DNA from: Loigolactobacillus binensis
Lineage (GTDB): Bacteria; Bacillota; Bacilli; Lactobacillales; Lactobacillaceae
Reading direction: 5' to 3'
DNA: 60,062 nucleotides
Assembly (NCBI RefSeq): GCF_005405165.1
Contig: NZ_BJDN01000017.1
Span: forward strand, 1-60,062
Shown: positions 1 to 9,008 of the stretch, piece by piece
Layout: the number at the start of each line of letters is the position of its first letter
Position numbering within the stretch: position 1 is the first letter of the stretch
Made by a program: the position numbers and the translations under genes
The notes under the pieces: model-generated
Told to the model about the DNA's origin: nothing
Seen by the model: the letters and a program-made list of their open reading frames with translations, nothing else
Database searches by the model: none

Positions 1-131
1 GCAACAAATGCGGACCAAACCAAGTAAAAAAACAGCATTAGAAGTTAAGTAACTTCTAACACTGTAAAATTGACTATCAACAGGATTTGACAGAGAGCCA
101 TAATTATCAACGGTCAATGTACAGGCTTCAT
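1..131. other. Window edge without a recognisable gene
   Basis: No convincing coding region is seen here. A short perfect inverted repeat (arms GAAGTTA and TAACTTC, two-base spacer) sits at 41-56, just upstream of a possible minus-strand start (ATG near 38) whose reading frame runs off the window. It could be an operator or hairpin for a gene outside the window; this is only a guess. Confidence 0.3.
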
Positions 132-728
132 TTAAATGTCATTAGTATCCGGGATCGTAACAGCGTCATTTTGAGCCGAATTGCTGGTCGACTCGTCATT
201 AGTGGTACCACTGTTATCGGTATTGTCACTATCGTTAGTATCAAAAAGGTATTTCTGTAATAATTGACTAGTAAGTACTGGCGTTTTATTGATGATCACT
301 TGCGCCGCGCTAGACTGCGAGATCTGATATTGGACCGCTGTGTTAGGAATAAAATTCAAAACGGTCAAAACAATAAATAAGCCGAGATAGTTAAGAATGA
401 AAGCCACTGCTGCTCCCGCCACACTATTGACTTGCTTGATCACTGGTAACCAAGTGAGCAACCGCGACCAACGGGCTAGCATTCGCACAATAAACCAACC
501 GAGGGCGATCATCATCAAAAAAGCGATCGTCCTAGTAACCCCTAAGCTAGCTGCCGCACTACCTGACCAAGTTGCCAGCCAAGTGCTGACATTCGGTGCA
601 GTTACCCGCGCAAAAATATAAACGCCAATGTAGCCTAACGTATAAAGTAATTGAATGATCAGGCCACGCTTCATGCCCCGATACACCGCTAAAATTAAAA
701 TCACTGCAATAATAATGGTAACGATCAT
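132..728 (-). CDS. CvpA family membrane protein
   Basis: The 198-residue protein has four hydrophobic segments (about 2-18, 24-45, 64-85 and 102-125). It begins with the short hydrophobic stretch followed by YRGMKRG that is typical of CvpA/colicin V production proteins. The last 35 residues are a polar Asp/Asn/Ser/Thr-rich tail. The start is supported by an AAGGGGAA ribosome site. CvpA proteins are inner-membrane proteins linked to biofilm, envelope stress and toxin export, but their biochemical role is not established. It is transcribed alone, away from the plus-strand gene that follows. Confidence 0.8.
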   Translation of the reverse strand: MIVTIIIAVILILAVYRGMKRGLIIQLLYTLGYIGVYIFARVTAPNVSTWLATWSGSAAASLGVTRTIAFLMMIALGWFIVRMLARWSRLLTWLPVIKQVNSVAGAAVAFILNYLGLFIVLTVLNFIPNTAVQYQISQSSAAQVIINKTPVLTSQLLQKYLFDTNDSDNTDNSGTTNDESTSNSAQNDAVTIPDTNDI

Positions 729-1101
729 GTTTTGTTCCCCTTTAATGCAAACAGCTCATAGTCAGTTGCAACACTTTTCCAACAGCCATATTTCGACGCT
801 CATTCTATTTAACAGCGCCTAAAAGCAGTAGCAGTCGCCTGCCACGCTTTAACTTTACCAGATTTTAATCATCTAACCACCGTCTTGCGACCGATTTAAC
901 CTTAGCTTAAAAAGTGTAATCTAAAAAATAGCAAACGCAACTGTCACCGGACGTCGATACAATTCGGGCACCGCCGCCAGGCTTAGTTAGTGTGGTTGCT
1001 GGACGAATTAAGTTACTTATTTTTTCCGAATGATAGAATTAGGCGCTAAACATGTTAAAATGTAGTTAATTGAAGTAAATTGATTGAAATGAGGAATGAT
1101 T
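729..1101. other. Intergenic region, 373 bp, divergent
   Basis: The region lies between divergent genes and must hold both promoters. AT-rich stretches such as TAGAAT near 1033 and TTAAAATG near 1054 could be -10 elements for the plus-strand gene, but no -35/-10 pair with good spacing stands out. No small ORF with a ribosome site and no strong hairpin was seen. Confidence 0.3.
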
Positions 1102-2463
1102 GTGACTGGTAGTCAGATCGCTGTAAATTTGGTCATTATGTTGATCACCTTTTTATTTGCGGCGTTTTTCGTGGCCTCAGAATTTGCCTTAGTGCAAACT
1201 CGGCCGAGTGCACTTGAAGAAGAATTAGAAAAACGTGGTGGGCATTCGAAAAAAATTAGCACTGCCCTGAACATGGTCCATAATTTAAATGAATATTTGT
1301 CTACGACACAAGTTGGGGTCAGTGTAGCCGGTATTATTTTAGGGTGGATCGGTGAAGCGACCGTTGAAACGATCCTAGTTGATCTATTTAATTTAGGTCA
1401 CTTGATGAATCCCACGGCCTTGCATGCTGTCGGTGCAGTCTTAGGGGTCATCGTATTGACTTACTTGGAAGTGGTCTTTACCGAGATCGTGCCCAAAAAC
1501 ATCAGTATTGATATGCCCTTACCAACAATGATGTTTATCACAACACCGTTGCGCTATTTCCATCTGATCTTTTACCCATTCGTTTGGTTACTGAACATTT
1601 CGGCCAGTGGCGTTGTTCGCCTGATCGGTTTAAAACCGGCCGATGAAGAAAACGAAAACTTTTCGCAGGCCGAAATTCTATCGTTATCGCGTAACGCTGT
1701 CACCGGTGGTCAATTGGAACGCAATGATTATATCTACATGGAACGTGCCTTCGCCATGAACGATAAAATTGCGAAGGATATTATGGTCGATCGGACATCC
1801 TTAATGGTCGTGGATGTGACCGCAACCGTGGCCAGCACGATCAAAATGTACATTACTAATGGCTTTAGTCGCTTTCCTGTTGTTGAAGATAATGATAAAG
1901 ATAAGATCATCGGCTATGTTTACAATTATGACTTGATCAAACAAGCCGAAACTAGCGATCAAACTCGAGTTAGTAAACTACTCCGCAACATTATTACGGT
2001 TCCCGAAACCGCTTCTTTACAAAATGTTCTAGCGCAAATGGTGCAAAAACGTACACCGATCGTCGTCGTCGTTGATGAATACGGCGGAACTAGCGGGATC
2101 GTCACCGATAAGGATATTTACGAGGAATTGTTTGGTACCGTCAAGGATGAAAACGAAATCCCCTCCGAAGAGTACGTTGAAAAACAAAGTAACGGGCGCT
2201 ATCGGGTCAACGGTAAAATCACGTTATATGATTTTGAGCGTTATTTCAACGTTAAAATTCGTGAATTCGATGATTCTGATGTTGTCACTTTAACCGGCTA
2301 CATTATGAAAGATAATCCTGCTACCAAGCCTGGCGATGTGTTCACCGTTGCTGATTTTGCTTTTACTGTGGGCGCCGTCGACAATGCCTATATCAGTTGG
2401 TTTACCGTCACCCGTAAGGTTGCAGTAAGCACTGATACGCCTTCTAATGATGAAGAAAAATAA
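1102..2463 (+). CDS. CNNM/CorC (hemolysin-like) membrane protein with CBS pair
   Basis: About 453 residues: an N-terminal DUF21/CNNM membrane domain (roughly 1-200) with about four membrane segments, a central tandem CBS pair (about 215-335) containing DEYGGTSGIVT, and a C-terminal CorC/HlyC transporter-associated domain. Families of this architecture act in magnesium or cobalt efflux and homeostasis at the plasma membrane; the substrate here is inferred only. The reading frame also has an ATG at 1096, but GAGGA at 1091-1095 would abut it; the GTG at 1102 has the proper spacing and is preferred. A terminator follows directly. Confidence 0.85.
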   Translation: MTGSQIAVNLVIMLITFLFAAFFVASEFALVQTRPSALEEELEKRGGHSKKISTALNMVHNLNEYLSTTQVGVSVAGIILGWIGEATVETILVDLFNLGHLMNPTALHAVGAVLGVIVLTYLEVVFTEIVPKNISIDMPLPTMMFITTPLRYFHLIFYPFVWLLNISASGVVRLIGLKPADEENENFSQAEILSLSRNAVTGGQLERNDYIYMERAFAMNDKIAKDIMVDRTSLMVVDVTATVASTIKMYITNGFSRFPVVEDNDKDKIIGYVYNYDLIKQAETSDQTRVSKLLRNIITVPETASLQNVLAQMVQKRTPIVVVVDEYGGTSGIVTDKDIYEELFGTVKDENEIPSEEYVEKQSNGRYRVNGKITLYDFERYFNVKIREFDDSDVVTLTGYIMKDNPATKPGDVFTVADFAFTVGAVDNAYISWFTVTRKVAVSTDTPSNDEEK

Positions 2464-2479
2464 CCAGATTATGCTTGAC

Positions 2480-2507
2480 GTACCGCTGCGACAGCGGTAC
2501 TTTTTTT
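2480..2507 (+). terminator. Rho-independent terminator
   Basis: A perfect 9-bp stem (GTACCGCTG / CAGCGGTAC) with a CGA loop is followed by seven T residues, 16 bases after the CNNM/CorC stop codon. Confidence 0.9.
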
Positions 2508-2615
2508 ATATTATGATTAATTCATAATTAATCTTACGAAAATATTTAAGCTTGATTTAAGTCGAAACTGCTATACTTGCTATGAAATAAGAGATGAAAC
2601 GAAAGGGATTAGTCT

Positions 2616-3788
2616 ATGTTGCATAAAAAGAAAGCCCGACGCTGGCCCAAGATCTTGCTTGCCGTGATCGCAGTTATTGTGTTGATCGGTGGCGGATTCG
2701 CCGCGTATGCTTATTATCAAACCAAACAAACAGCTGATAAAATCTACAAATCTAGCAATGATAGTGATGCTAATGCAACCGCAGCGGTCAAAGAAAAAAA
2801 GCCGCTGTCGATTTTATTATTAGGTATTGATACCGGTGCTGATGGTCGTACTGATAAAGGCCGTTCCGACACAATGATCGTCGCCACAATCAATCCGACC
2901 ACCAAGAAAACGACTTTTGTCAGTATTCCCCGCGATACAATGGCCGAAATGACTGCCAGCGGCGAAACTAGTATTCAAAAAATTAATTCTGCCTACGAAA
3001 TCGGTGGCGCCAAAACTGCTAAAAAAACCGTTAGCAAATTGCTAAACATCCCCATTAATTATTATTTGACTTTAAATATGGGGGGCTTAGCTAAAATCGT
3101 TAATGCTGTCGGCGGCGTTACCGTCACCAGCAACTTGACTTTTACCTTCAACAACATCACCATCAAAAAAGGCACACACCATTTGAATGGTAAGCAGGCC
3201 CTTTCCTTCGCCCGTATGCGTTATGATGATCCTAAAGGTGATTATGGGCGGCAGCTACGCCAACAACAAGTGATCAAAGCCGTCACTAAAAAATTACTTT
3301 CAATGAATGGGGTCGCTAATTACCAAAAGATCTTGAAAGTCGTTCAAAATAATTTACAAACTGATCTCAGTTTCTCCGATATGAAAGGCCTAGCCGTTAA
3401 TTATCGTTCTGCCGCTAAAAAAATGGATTCAGACCAATTACAGGGGCAAGATGCTTATATCAACGGTAGCTCATATCAGATCGCTTCAACCAAAGAAATC
3501 AACCGCATCTCCAAAAAGTTACGCAAACAGCTAGGACTGACTTTTACTAAAGTCAGCAACAAGGAAACTAAACTGAACAAAGCTAATCCTTATTTTGATG
3601 GCATCAACAATACCACCTATACGATCTATGGTAGCGACAGTACCGTCGATTATGGCACTGGTACCTATAGCGACGGTAGTAGCTACAGCAGTGGTAGTGA
3701 TAGTAGTACAACCAGCAACGGCACCACCGATACCACGGGCACACAAAACTTTGGTGGTCCTAGTGGTCAGATGGGAGCAACCTACTAA
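2616..3788 (+). CDS. LytR-CpsA-Psr (LCP) family cell-wall glycopolymer ligase
   Basis: A 390-residue protein with a basic cytoplasmic tip, one membrane segment at about 12-33, and an extracellular LCP domain from about 64 to 235. Visible LCP signatures are the GIDTG..GRTDKGRSDTM block with the Asp/Arg residues that bind the pyrophosphate, SIPRDT (R106, D107) and the RMRYDD..GDYGRQLRQQ block. LCP enzymes transfer teichoic acids or capsule from lipid carriers to peptidoglycan. The last 90 residues are a Ser/Thr/Gly/Tyr-rich low-complexity tail, a common but variable extension. Start supported by AAAGGG eleven bases upstream. Its stop overlaps the next start (TAATG), implying coupling. Confidence 0.88.
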   Translation: MLHKKKARRWPKILLAVIAVIVLIGGGFAAYAYYQTKQTADKIYKSSNDSDANATAAVKEKKPLSILLLGIDTGADGRTDKGRSDTMIVATINPTTKKTTFVSIPRDTMAEMTASGETSIQKINSAYEIGGAKTAKKTVSKLLNIPINYYLTLNMGGLAKIVNAVGGVTVTSNLTFTFNNITIKKGTHHLNGKQALSFARMRYDDPKGDYGRQLRQQQVIKAVTKKLLSMNGVANYQKILKVVQNNLQTDLSFSDMKGLAVNYRSAAKKMDSDQLQGQDAYINGSSYQIASTKEINRISKKLRKQLGLTFTKVSNKETKLNKANPYFDGINNTTYTIYGSDSTVDYGTGTYSDGSSYSSGSDSSTTSNGTTDTTGTQNFGGPSGQMGATY

Positions 3789-4759
3789 TGACACAAAAAA
3801 TCATTAATTACGGCATTATGGGCGCGGCGCAAATTGCACCGCGCTTTCTTGCTGGTTTAAAGGAAGCCGGCGGCGCTAAAGCTTTGGCGATCGCCACACG
3901 GCAATTCACCACGGCACGTTACTTTGCCGAAAATCACGCGATCCCCCGCGCCTATGGTAGCTACACTGAACTAGTTAATGACCCTGACTTAGACGCGATT
4001 TATATTCCCTTATATAATGGCGGACATTATGCTGGTGCCAAACTAGCTTTAAGCCACGGTAAAAATGTGCTGTTGGAAAAGCCGTTTACTTTGACCGTAG
4101 CGCAGGCTCAGGAATTATTTACCCTTGCCCAGCAACAACAGGTTACCTTGATGGCAGCACAAAAGGCGGTTTTCTTACCATTGACGCAGAAAATCAAACA
4201 GTTGGTTACGGCTGGTACCCTTGGAACGATCACTTGGATCGACGCGCAAAGTTATCATCCTGGCGGCACGGACGTTGCTTGGTTCCGTGATTTAGCAGCC
4301 GGTGGCGGTACTTTTCGTGGTAGCGGTGCTTATCCATTGGATTATATTCAATATTTATTAGGCCAACACTTCATTGATTACACTGGAAATTGTCAACCGC
4401 AGGCACCTGAAGTTGATCGTCAAAGCAATGTGGTTTTAAAAACTGACCAAAACGTTTTAGTTAGCTTGGCCATCACTTCAATTAACCCGCTGCATAGTCG
4501 CCTGATCATTTACGGTACGCAAGGTAAAATCGTTATTCCAAACTATTGGAAAGCAACTACTGCTACTTTGTATTCTATTGACGGCGCGACCACTAATTTC
4601 AAAGTGGAACAAAACAGCGAATTCATCTTTGAAATTCAACACTTCAATCAACTGCTGCGGCAGCACCAACTGATCAGTTCCACGATGACACCGGCGATTA
4701 CTTGCCGAACAGTTGCCATCATGGAACAACTTTATCAGAAATGGACAACGACTGATTAA
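3788..4759 (+). CDS. Gfo/Idh/MocA family oxidoreductase
   Basis: 323 residues. The N-terminal Rossmann domain carries an IMGAAQIAPRF nucleotide-binding loop (10-20) and the EKP motif (97-99) that holds the catalytic lysine and the NAD(P) ribose in this family. The C-terminal half is the usual open alpha/beta substrate domain. These enzymes oxidise or reduce sugars and inositols; the substrate cannot be told. It starts on the last base of the LCP stop codon, so the two genes are translationally coupled, but a functional link is not obvious. Confidence 0.85.
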   Translation: MTQKIINYGIMGAAQIAPRFLAGLKEAGGAKALAIATRQFTTARYFAENHAIPRAYGSYTELVNDPDLDAIYIPLYNGGHYAGAKLALSHGKNVLLEKPFTLTVAQAQELFTLAQQQQVTLMAAQKAVFLPLTQKIKQLVTAGTLGTITWIDAQSYHPGGTDVAWFRDLAAGGGTFRGSGAYPLDYIQYLLGQHFIDYTGNCQPQAPEVDRQSNVVLKTDQNVLVSLAITSINPLHSRLIIYGTQGKIVIPNYWKATTATLYSIDGATTNFKVEQNSEFIFEIQHFNQLLRQHQLISSTMTPAITCRTVAIMEQLYQKWTTTD

Positions 4760-4779
4760 ATTTTTAATGAGCATATCCA

Positions 4780-4808
4780 TTGAAAAACGCTTTCAAAACT
4801 GGTATGGT
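4780..4808 (+). promoter_or_regulatory. dps promoter with cre-like overlap
   Basis: TTGAAA (4780-4785) and TATGGT (4803-4808) are separated by exactly 17 bases. The spacer region holds GAAAAACGCTTTCA (4782-4795), which fits the catabolite-response element consensus at 12 of 14 positions and overlaps the -35, as expected for CcpA repression. Confidence 0.6.
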
Positions 4809-4844
4809 TAGCTTGTAACCAATAATACAGAAAAGAGGTTAATT

Positions 4845-5327
4845 ATGACAACTTATAATTATGACTTTCCAAAATCAAAGGCTCAACTTAACCAACTGAT
4901 CGCTGACATTAGTCAATTAAAGGTCAATGTTCAACAGACTCACTGGTACATGCGTGGCGAAAACTTCTTTCGGCTCCATCCATTAATGGATGAATACGGT
5001 GACCAGCTCAGCGAACAGCTCGATCAAATTGCTGAACGTTTAATTGCCCTAAATGGCAGCCCACTTTCCACTACTCATGAATTCATCGAAAATACTGGTT
5101 TACCAGATGAAAAAGTTAGTTTCGATCAACTCACAATGACTGAATTCATGCAACGTTTAGTCAACCAATTCAAGTATTTACGTGATCAGTATCAAAAAGG
5201 TATTGAAATTACTGATGGCGAAAAAGATTTTCCAACACAAGATATGCTTAATGGTTTCAAAGATGAAACTGATAAGAACATTTGGATGATCAGTGCTTTT
5301 CTTGGCAAAGCACCACTTGCTGATTAA
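4845..5327 (+). CDS. dps: Dps-family ferritin-like DNA protection protein
   Basis: 160 residues, the usual Dps length. The inter-subunit ferroxidase ligands are all recognisable: H33, H45, D49, D60 and E64, in the spacing of Escherichia coli-type Dps (shifted by about two). Dps forms a 12-subunit shell that oxidises and stores iron with hydrogen peroxide, protecting DNA. The start has AGAGG nine bases upstream, and a good sigma-A promoter precedes it. It is monocistronic, ending at a hairpin. Confidence 0.92.
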   Translation: MTTYNYDFPKSKAQLNQLIADISQLKVNVQQTHWYMRGENFFRLHPLMDEYGDQLSEQLDQIAERLIALNGSPLSTTHEFIENTGLPDEKVSFDQLTMTEFMQRLVNQFKYLRDQYQKGIEITDGEKDFPTQDMLNGFKDETDKNIWMISAFLGKAPLAD

Positions 5328-5333
5328 GGACGC

Positions 5334-5363
5334 TAAAAAAAGCCGCAATTACGCGGCTTTTTT
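5334..5363. terminator. Bidirectional terminator between dps and ebsC-like gene
   Basis: AAAAAGCCGC and GCGGCTTTTT form a stem around the AATTAC loop, giving a T-run on either strand. It serves the convergent dps (plus) and the YbaK/EbsC gene (minus). Confidence 0.88.
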
Positions 5364-5374
5364 AATGGCCTGCT

Positions 5375-5842
5375 TTAGGCTGTCTTAGCAATATCGATCC
5401 ACCCTTGAGCGTGAGAATACTGTTCTAATTCTGGTAAAGTCAATTCAATCGCACTATTGGTACTGCCAGCCGCTGGAAAAACAGTTTCGAAGCGGCGTAA
5501 TGATTCATCTAAATAAACGGCAACACCAGTTTTAACTGCGAAAGGACATACACCACCGACTGGCTGCCCGATTAATGGTTCCACCTGGTCACGTGCCAAC
5601 ATGTGCGCCTTGACTTTGAATTGTGCTTTAAACTTAGGGTTGGCAATGCGAGCATCCCCTGCCATGACTATCAGTACTGGTTTTTCGGCCACCGCAAAGG
5701 TTAATGATTTAGCGATTCTTTCTGGCTGAGTATGTAATGCGGCCGCGGCCAACGCCACAGTGGCGCTGGATTCCGGTAATACAATAATTCGCTGACTAAT
5801 ACCGAAGTCAGCAAAATAGCGTTGAACATTTTCTAAAGACAT
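5375..5842 (-). CDS. YbaK/EbsC-type aminoacyl-tRNA deacylase-like protein
   Basis: About 155 residues forming one YbaK/prolyl-tRNA-synthetase-associated domain. Family features are the conserved AKSLTF strand with its lysine, the PVGGVCPF loop and the YLDESL strand. YbaK proteins hydrolyse misacylated Cys-tRNA(Pro); EbsC-like members are less studied, so editing activity is inferred. The frame has an ATG at 5860, but AAAAGGTG lies inside that extension and is placed correctly for the ATG at 5842, which is taken as the start. Divergent from deoC. Confidence 0.82.
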   Translation of the reverse strand: MSLENVQRYFADFGISQRIIVLPESSATVALAAAALHTQPERIAKSLTFAVAEKPVLIVMAGDARIANPKFKAQFKVKAHMLARDQVEPLIGQPVGGVCPFAVKTGVAVYLDESLRRFETVFPAAGSTNSAIELTLPELEQYSHAQGWIDIAKTA

Positions 5843-5910
5843 AGCAGCACCTTTTCTCATTGTTTTCTAATAATACTACGGCTATTTATCATAATCGTCA
5901 AGATTAAAAT

Positions 5911-5956
5911 TTGACTGCCTAGTGCGAACCGTTTATTATAATATGTAATTACATAT
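5911..5956 (+). promoter_or_regulatory. deoC promoter with palindromic operator
   Basis: TTGACT (5911-5916) and TATTAT (5934-5939) are 17 bases apart. Directly after the -10 is a perfect 16-bp palindrome, ATATGTAATTACATAT (5941-5956). Its TATGT-N4-ACATA core recurs in the palindrome in front of the nearby broken GntR gene, so both are likely sites for that regulator. Confidence 0.65.
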
Positions 5957-5974
5957 ATAGAAAGGATGCCATTT

Positions 5975-6655
5975 ATGTCTCCAGAAAAATTAGATCATTA
6001 TGCCCAAATGATCGATCACACTAATTTACATGCTGACGCATCAGCCGCTGCTATGAAAAAGCTTTGTGCTGAAGCCAAACAGTATCATTTTAAAATGGTG
6101 GCGATCAATCAAGTCCAAACCGAACGCTGTGCCCAATATTTAGCAAATACCGATATTGATGTCGGTGCCGCAATCAGCTTTCCTTTAGGCCAAACTACTA
6201 TTGCAACTAAATTATTTGAAACGCGCGAAGCCATCACCAACGGCGCCACCGAAATTGACTACGTGCTGAACCTAACCGAAGTTAAAAATGGCAATTACCC
6301 CTACATCAAATCAGAAATGACACAAATGGTAGCTTGTTGTCATCAGCAGCAAATCCCCTGTAAAGTGATTTTTGAAAATTGCTATCTCACTAAGGACGAA
6401 ATTCGCCAACTGGCCTTGATTGCTAAGACGGTTCAACCTGATTTCATCAAAACTTCCACTGGTTTTGGAACCGGAGGCGCCACCGTTGCTGATGTTCAAT
6501 TGATGAAACAAACAGTTGGCGACCAAGTCAAGGTCAAAGCGGCCGGCGGTATTCGTAGCGCTGAAGATTTTCTAGCCATGATTGCAGCCGGCGCCGAACG
6601 GATTGGCACCAGTGCTGGTGTCAAGATCATCGAAGCCTTGAAACAGCAGGTTTAG
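5975..6655 (+). CDS. deoC: Deoxyribose-phosphate aldolase
   Basis: About 226 residues, a class I TIM-barrel aldolase that splits 2-deoxyribose 5-phosphate into glyceraldehyde 3-phosphate and acetaldehyde in nucleoside catabolism. The Schiff-base lysine lies in FIKTSTGFG (K159 from this start), the second lysine in VKAAGGIR (K188) and the proton-relay aspartate in EIDYV. The ATG at 5966 is fused to the AAAGG ribosome site and is rejected; the ATG at 5975 has good spacing. No deoxynucleoside kinase, phosphorylase or phosphopentomutase genes adjoin it. Confidence 0.93.
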   Translation: MSPEKLDHYAQMIDHTNLHADASAAAMKKLCAEAKQYHFKMVAINQVQTERCAQYLANTDIDVGAAISFPLGQTTIATKLFETREAITNGATEIDYVLNLTEVKNGNYPYIKSEMTQMVACCHQQQIPCKVIFENCYLTKDEIRQLALIAKTVQPDFIKTSTGFGTGGATVADVQLMKQTVGDQVKVKAAGGIRSAEDFLAMIAAGAERIGTSAGVKIIEALKQQV

Positions 6656-6656
6656 T

Positions 6657-6697
6657 CACACAAAAAATGCCTTGAGTTTCAAGGCATTTTTTGTGTG
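6657..6697. terminator. Long bidirectional terminator
   Basis: A perfect 19-bp stem (6657-6675 with 6679-6697, loop GTT) carries A- and T-runs on both sides. It ends deoC on the plus strand and also contains the stop codon of the GntR remnant on the minus strand. Confidence 0.9.
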
Positions 6698-7261
6698 ATC
6701 TCTAACCGAAAATAATTTAAATCCCCCCGGTATTTGGCAATTGAGTATTCAATTGGTACTTCCGCACTGGTATAGCCCTGGCTGTGGAAATAAAATAGCG
6801 GCGCACCAATGTCAATATCCAATAGATCAGCACTTGTTTCAGTTGCAGCACTGACTTCTAGCTTGCGGGTCACCCGCACCACTGCTTGTTGTTGGGCCGC
6901 AAACGTGGCGTACAGCGATGTTTGACTAAAATCCACTTGAGCCAGTTGCGGAATATAAGTGGTCACCATCACTAATGGTGTTTGATTTGCATAACGTAAC
7001 CGTACTAACTTATAGACTTTAGCAGTTGGGGCCAATTTTAGCACGCTTGACCAGTGTTCCGCGACGTTTACGTTTCTCCAGAAAACCTTGATCAACTAAA
7101 GTTTGCACTGCTTGACGAACTGTTGGCCGACTGACTTGATAGTATTGCGCCAATTCAATTTCTTTAGGAATCAGCTGTTGTTCTGGATAGGTACCATCCT
7201 GAATTTTTTGCCGCAGATCATTTTCGATTTGCTGATGTAATGGTTGCTTACTAACTGACAT
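6679..7261 (-). pseudogene. GntR/HutC-family regulator broken by internal deletion and frameshift
   Basis: Two overlapping frames encode the halves of one HutC-type regulator. 7261 to 7019 gives an 80-residue piece with the full winged-helix domain (VSRPTVRQAVQTLVDQGFLE recognition region). 7095 to 6679 gives the C-terminal part of a UTRA effector domain (from LAPTAKVYKLVRLRY onward). At about 7030-7050 the first frame passes from VKRAK straight into the middle of the second domain. Some 50-60 residues that normally link HTH and UTRA are therefore missing and the frame is shifted. The HTH fragment alone might still be made and bind DNA. Its own operator and the deoC operator are intact. Confidence 0.75.
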
Positions 7262-7278
7262 ACGGTCACCTACTTTTC

Positions 7279-7302
7279 TTAATTATGTTAGTACATAATT
7301 AA
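7279..7302. promoter_or_regulatory. Palindromic operator in front of the GntR remnant
   Basis: AATTATGT and ACATAATT flank a four-base spacer (7281-7300), a perfect inverted repeat that shares the TATGT-N4-ACATA core with the deoC operator. It lies 18-41 bases upstream of the regulator start, the place for autoregulation, and overlaps the 3' end of the arylsulfotransferase frame. Confidence 0.6.
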
Positions 7303-8901
7303 AAAAGTCACATTGAAAACTTGTTGTTGGCCGTTGACTTCGATCACATTGCTTTCCTTCCCTTTGTTCTTAAAGCCAAAGTCCAGTAAGTAATTAGTGC
7401 GATTTAATTTCTGCGTGTAGCCAATGATTGCGGTGAAATTGGCCGCGCCTAACGCTTTACCGTAAGCCCAAGTCTGTTTAATGGTCATCTTCTTCGTATC
7501 AATATGATACTGAACCCCTTGTGAATACTTACCAGAAGTCTTCGCATTGCCGTTAGTCACATTAATATTATTGTCATAAAGTAAAATATTTTCACTAGTA
7601 GGATCATGCTTGACGTCCCCTAATAAGTTTAAACCATGCTGACCACCAGTGATCGTCGTTCCTTTAGTGGGTGTCAATAATAAGCTACGATATTTTTTAG
7701 GCCAAGTCGCTTTCTTTTTACCAGAATAGATCCATTTAATTTTAGTCGTTTGTAGATCAAGTTTCATGATCATATCTTGATTACGTCCGGAAATCATTAG
7801 ACTTTGATCATTTTTATCATAATATACCGCATTTTGGTGGAACCAATCGACATCACCATTACTCCCTGCTTTATACTTTAAATACATCGCCTTAGGTAAC
7901 AACCGCTTTAAATCGATCACCTTAGTTACTTTACCAGTCTTATGGGAAATGACGATCATCGTGTCTTCAACATAATCCGAACCATCATTGGCCGTGGCAA
8001 CCAGATCGTGATTCGGTAACTCGATAATATCGTGGTGCAAAACCGTCGTTTCGTTTCCACCGTCGCTGTTACTGGTTTTGGCGCTGAAATTATATTCCTT
8101 ATAAACACGACCTAAATAATCCGTTTCTAGCAAATCATTGTACACTAAGGCCGATTGTGTTTTCTTGCTTAATAAAAGTAAATGACCGTTATGGATTGGC
8201 TGTAACATATGTTGCACATAAAGTGTCGAATACCAGCGGATCGCGCCATCAGCGTCGATAGCAAAAGATTCCTTCGTCGTCCGGATTATGAAGGTCAACT
8301 TATTGTTGCCGATCACCATCTGCTGCTTATTATTTTTGGTGACTTTGATTTTAGTTTGCCGTAAATACTTTGGCAGTTGCGTCGTTGTTTTGATCGTTAA
8401 CGTCTTGGTAGCAGTTGTACCATCCGCATAGGTTAACTGTAAATTAACGGTATTGTTACCAGAATATAAACCAACGAGGGGAACTTGGTGTTTCGTACTG
8501 TACCCACCGTTAACTTGATTAGTGATCGACGTATTGGCCGTCTTGCCAACCACTGTATAGGTTACTTTCGCTGCCTGATCGGTTTGAAAAATAACCAATG
8601 CGGTTAAAGGTGACGTGTTGTACGGATTGACCTTTACGTATGGTGCCGCCAATGTATACGCTGAATTTGCCAACGCTGCCTGATAAGTTTGGTTGGCACT
8701 TTTTTGTTTATCCGCTCTGGTCGTGACTAACTGGCTACCAATATTCTGTTTGATCTGTTTGACCGTCAATCAATAGCTTAGCCGAATTAGTTTGCGGTTC
8801 AGTGTTTTTTTAGTTTGCTTACAGCCAGTCAGACCCACTACCACTAAAATAATTGCCAAAGCACCAATAATATGTAAAAACCTGTGACCTCGTCTACCCA
8901 T
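7288..8901 (-). pseudogene. Arylsulfotransferase (AssT-like) lipoprotein gene, interrupted
   Basis: The main frame (8769-7288, 493 residues) matches the arylsulfotransferase/AssT type: an N-terminal beta-sandwich of about 130 residues, then a propeller-like domain with LHHDIIELPNHDLVATANDG and WFHQNAVYYD, which carry the usual histidines. It starts at a TTG without a good ribosome site. Exactly 44 codons upstream, in the same frame, is an ATG with AAGGAG followed by a lipoprotein signal (lipobox LTGC at about 24-27); a TGA at codon 44 separates the two. An A7 run after the lipobox and an ATTG ATTG duplication at the junction suggest one or two indels. The C-terminus also looks short. Family members transfer sulfate between phenolic compounds outside the membrane. 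Confidence 0.65.
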
Positions 8902-9008
8902 TATACAAAACTCCTTATCCTAAGATTATAATCACCATGATTATATTAAAAAAATATGAAGAAGTTTTGAATTTAGTGTAGATTTAAGTTACAGGTTTCT
9001 AATGATGT

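Noticed and set aside
3531..3807. Two frames overlapping the end of the LCP gene
   Set aside because: They arise from the Ser/Thr/Gly-rich repeat-like codons of the LCP tail.
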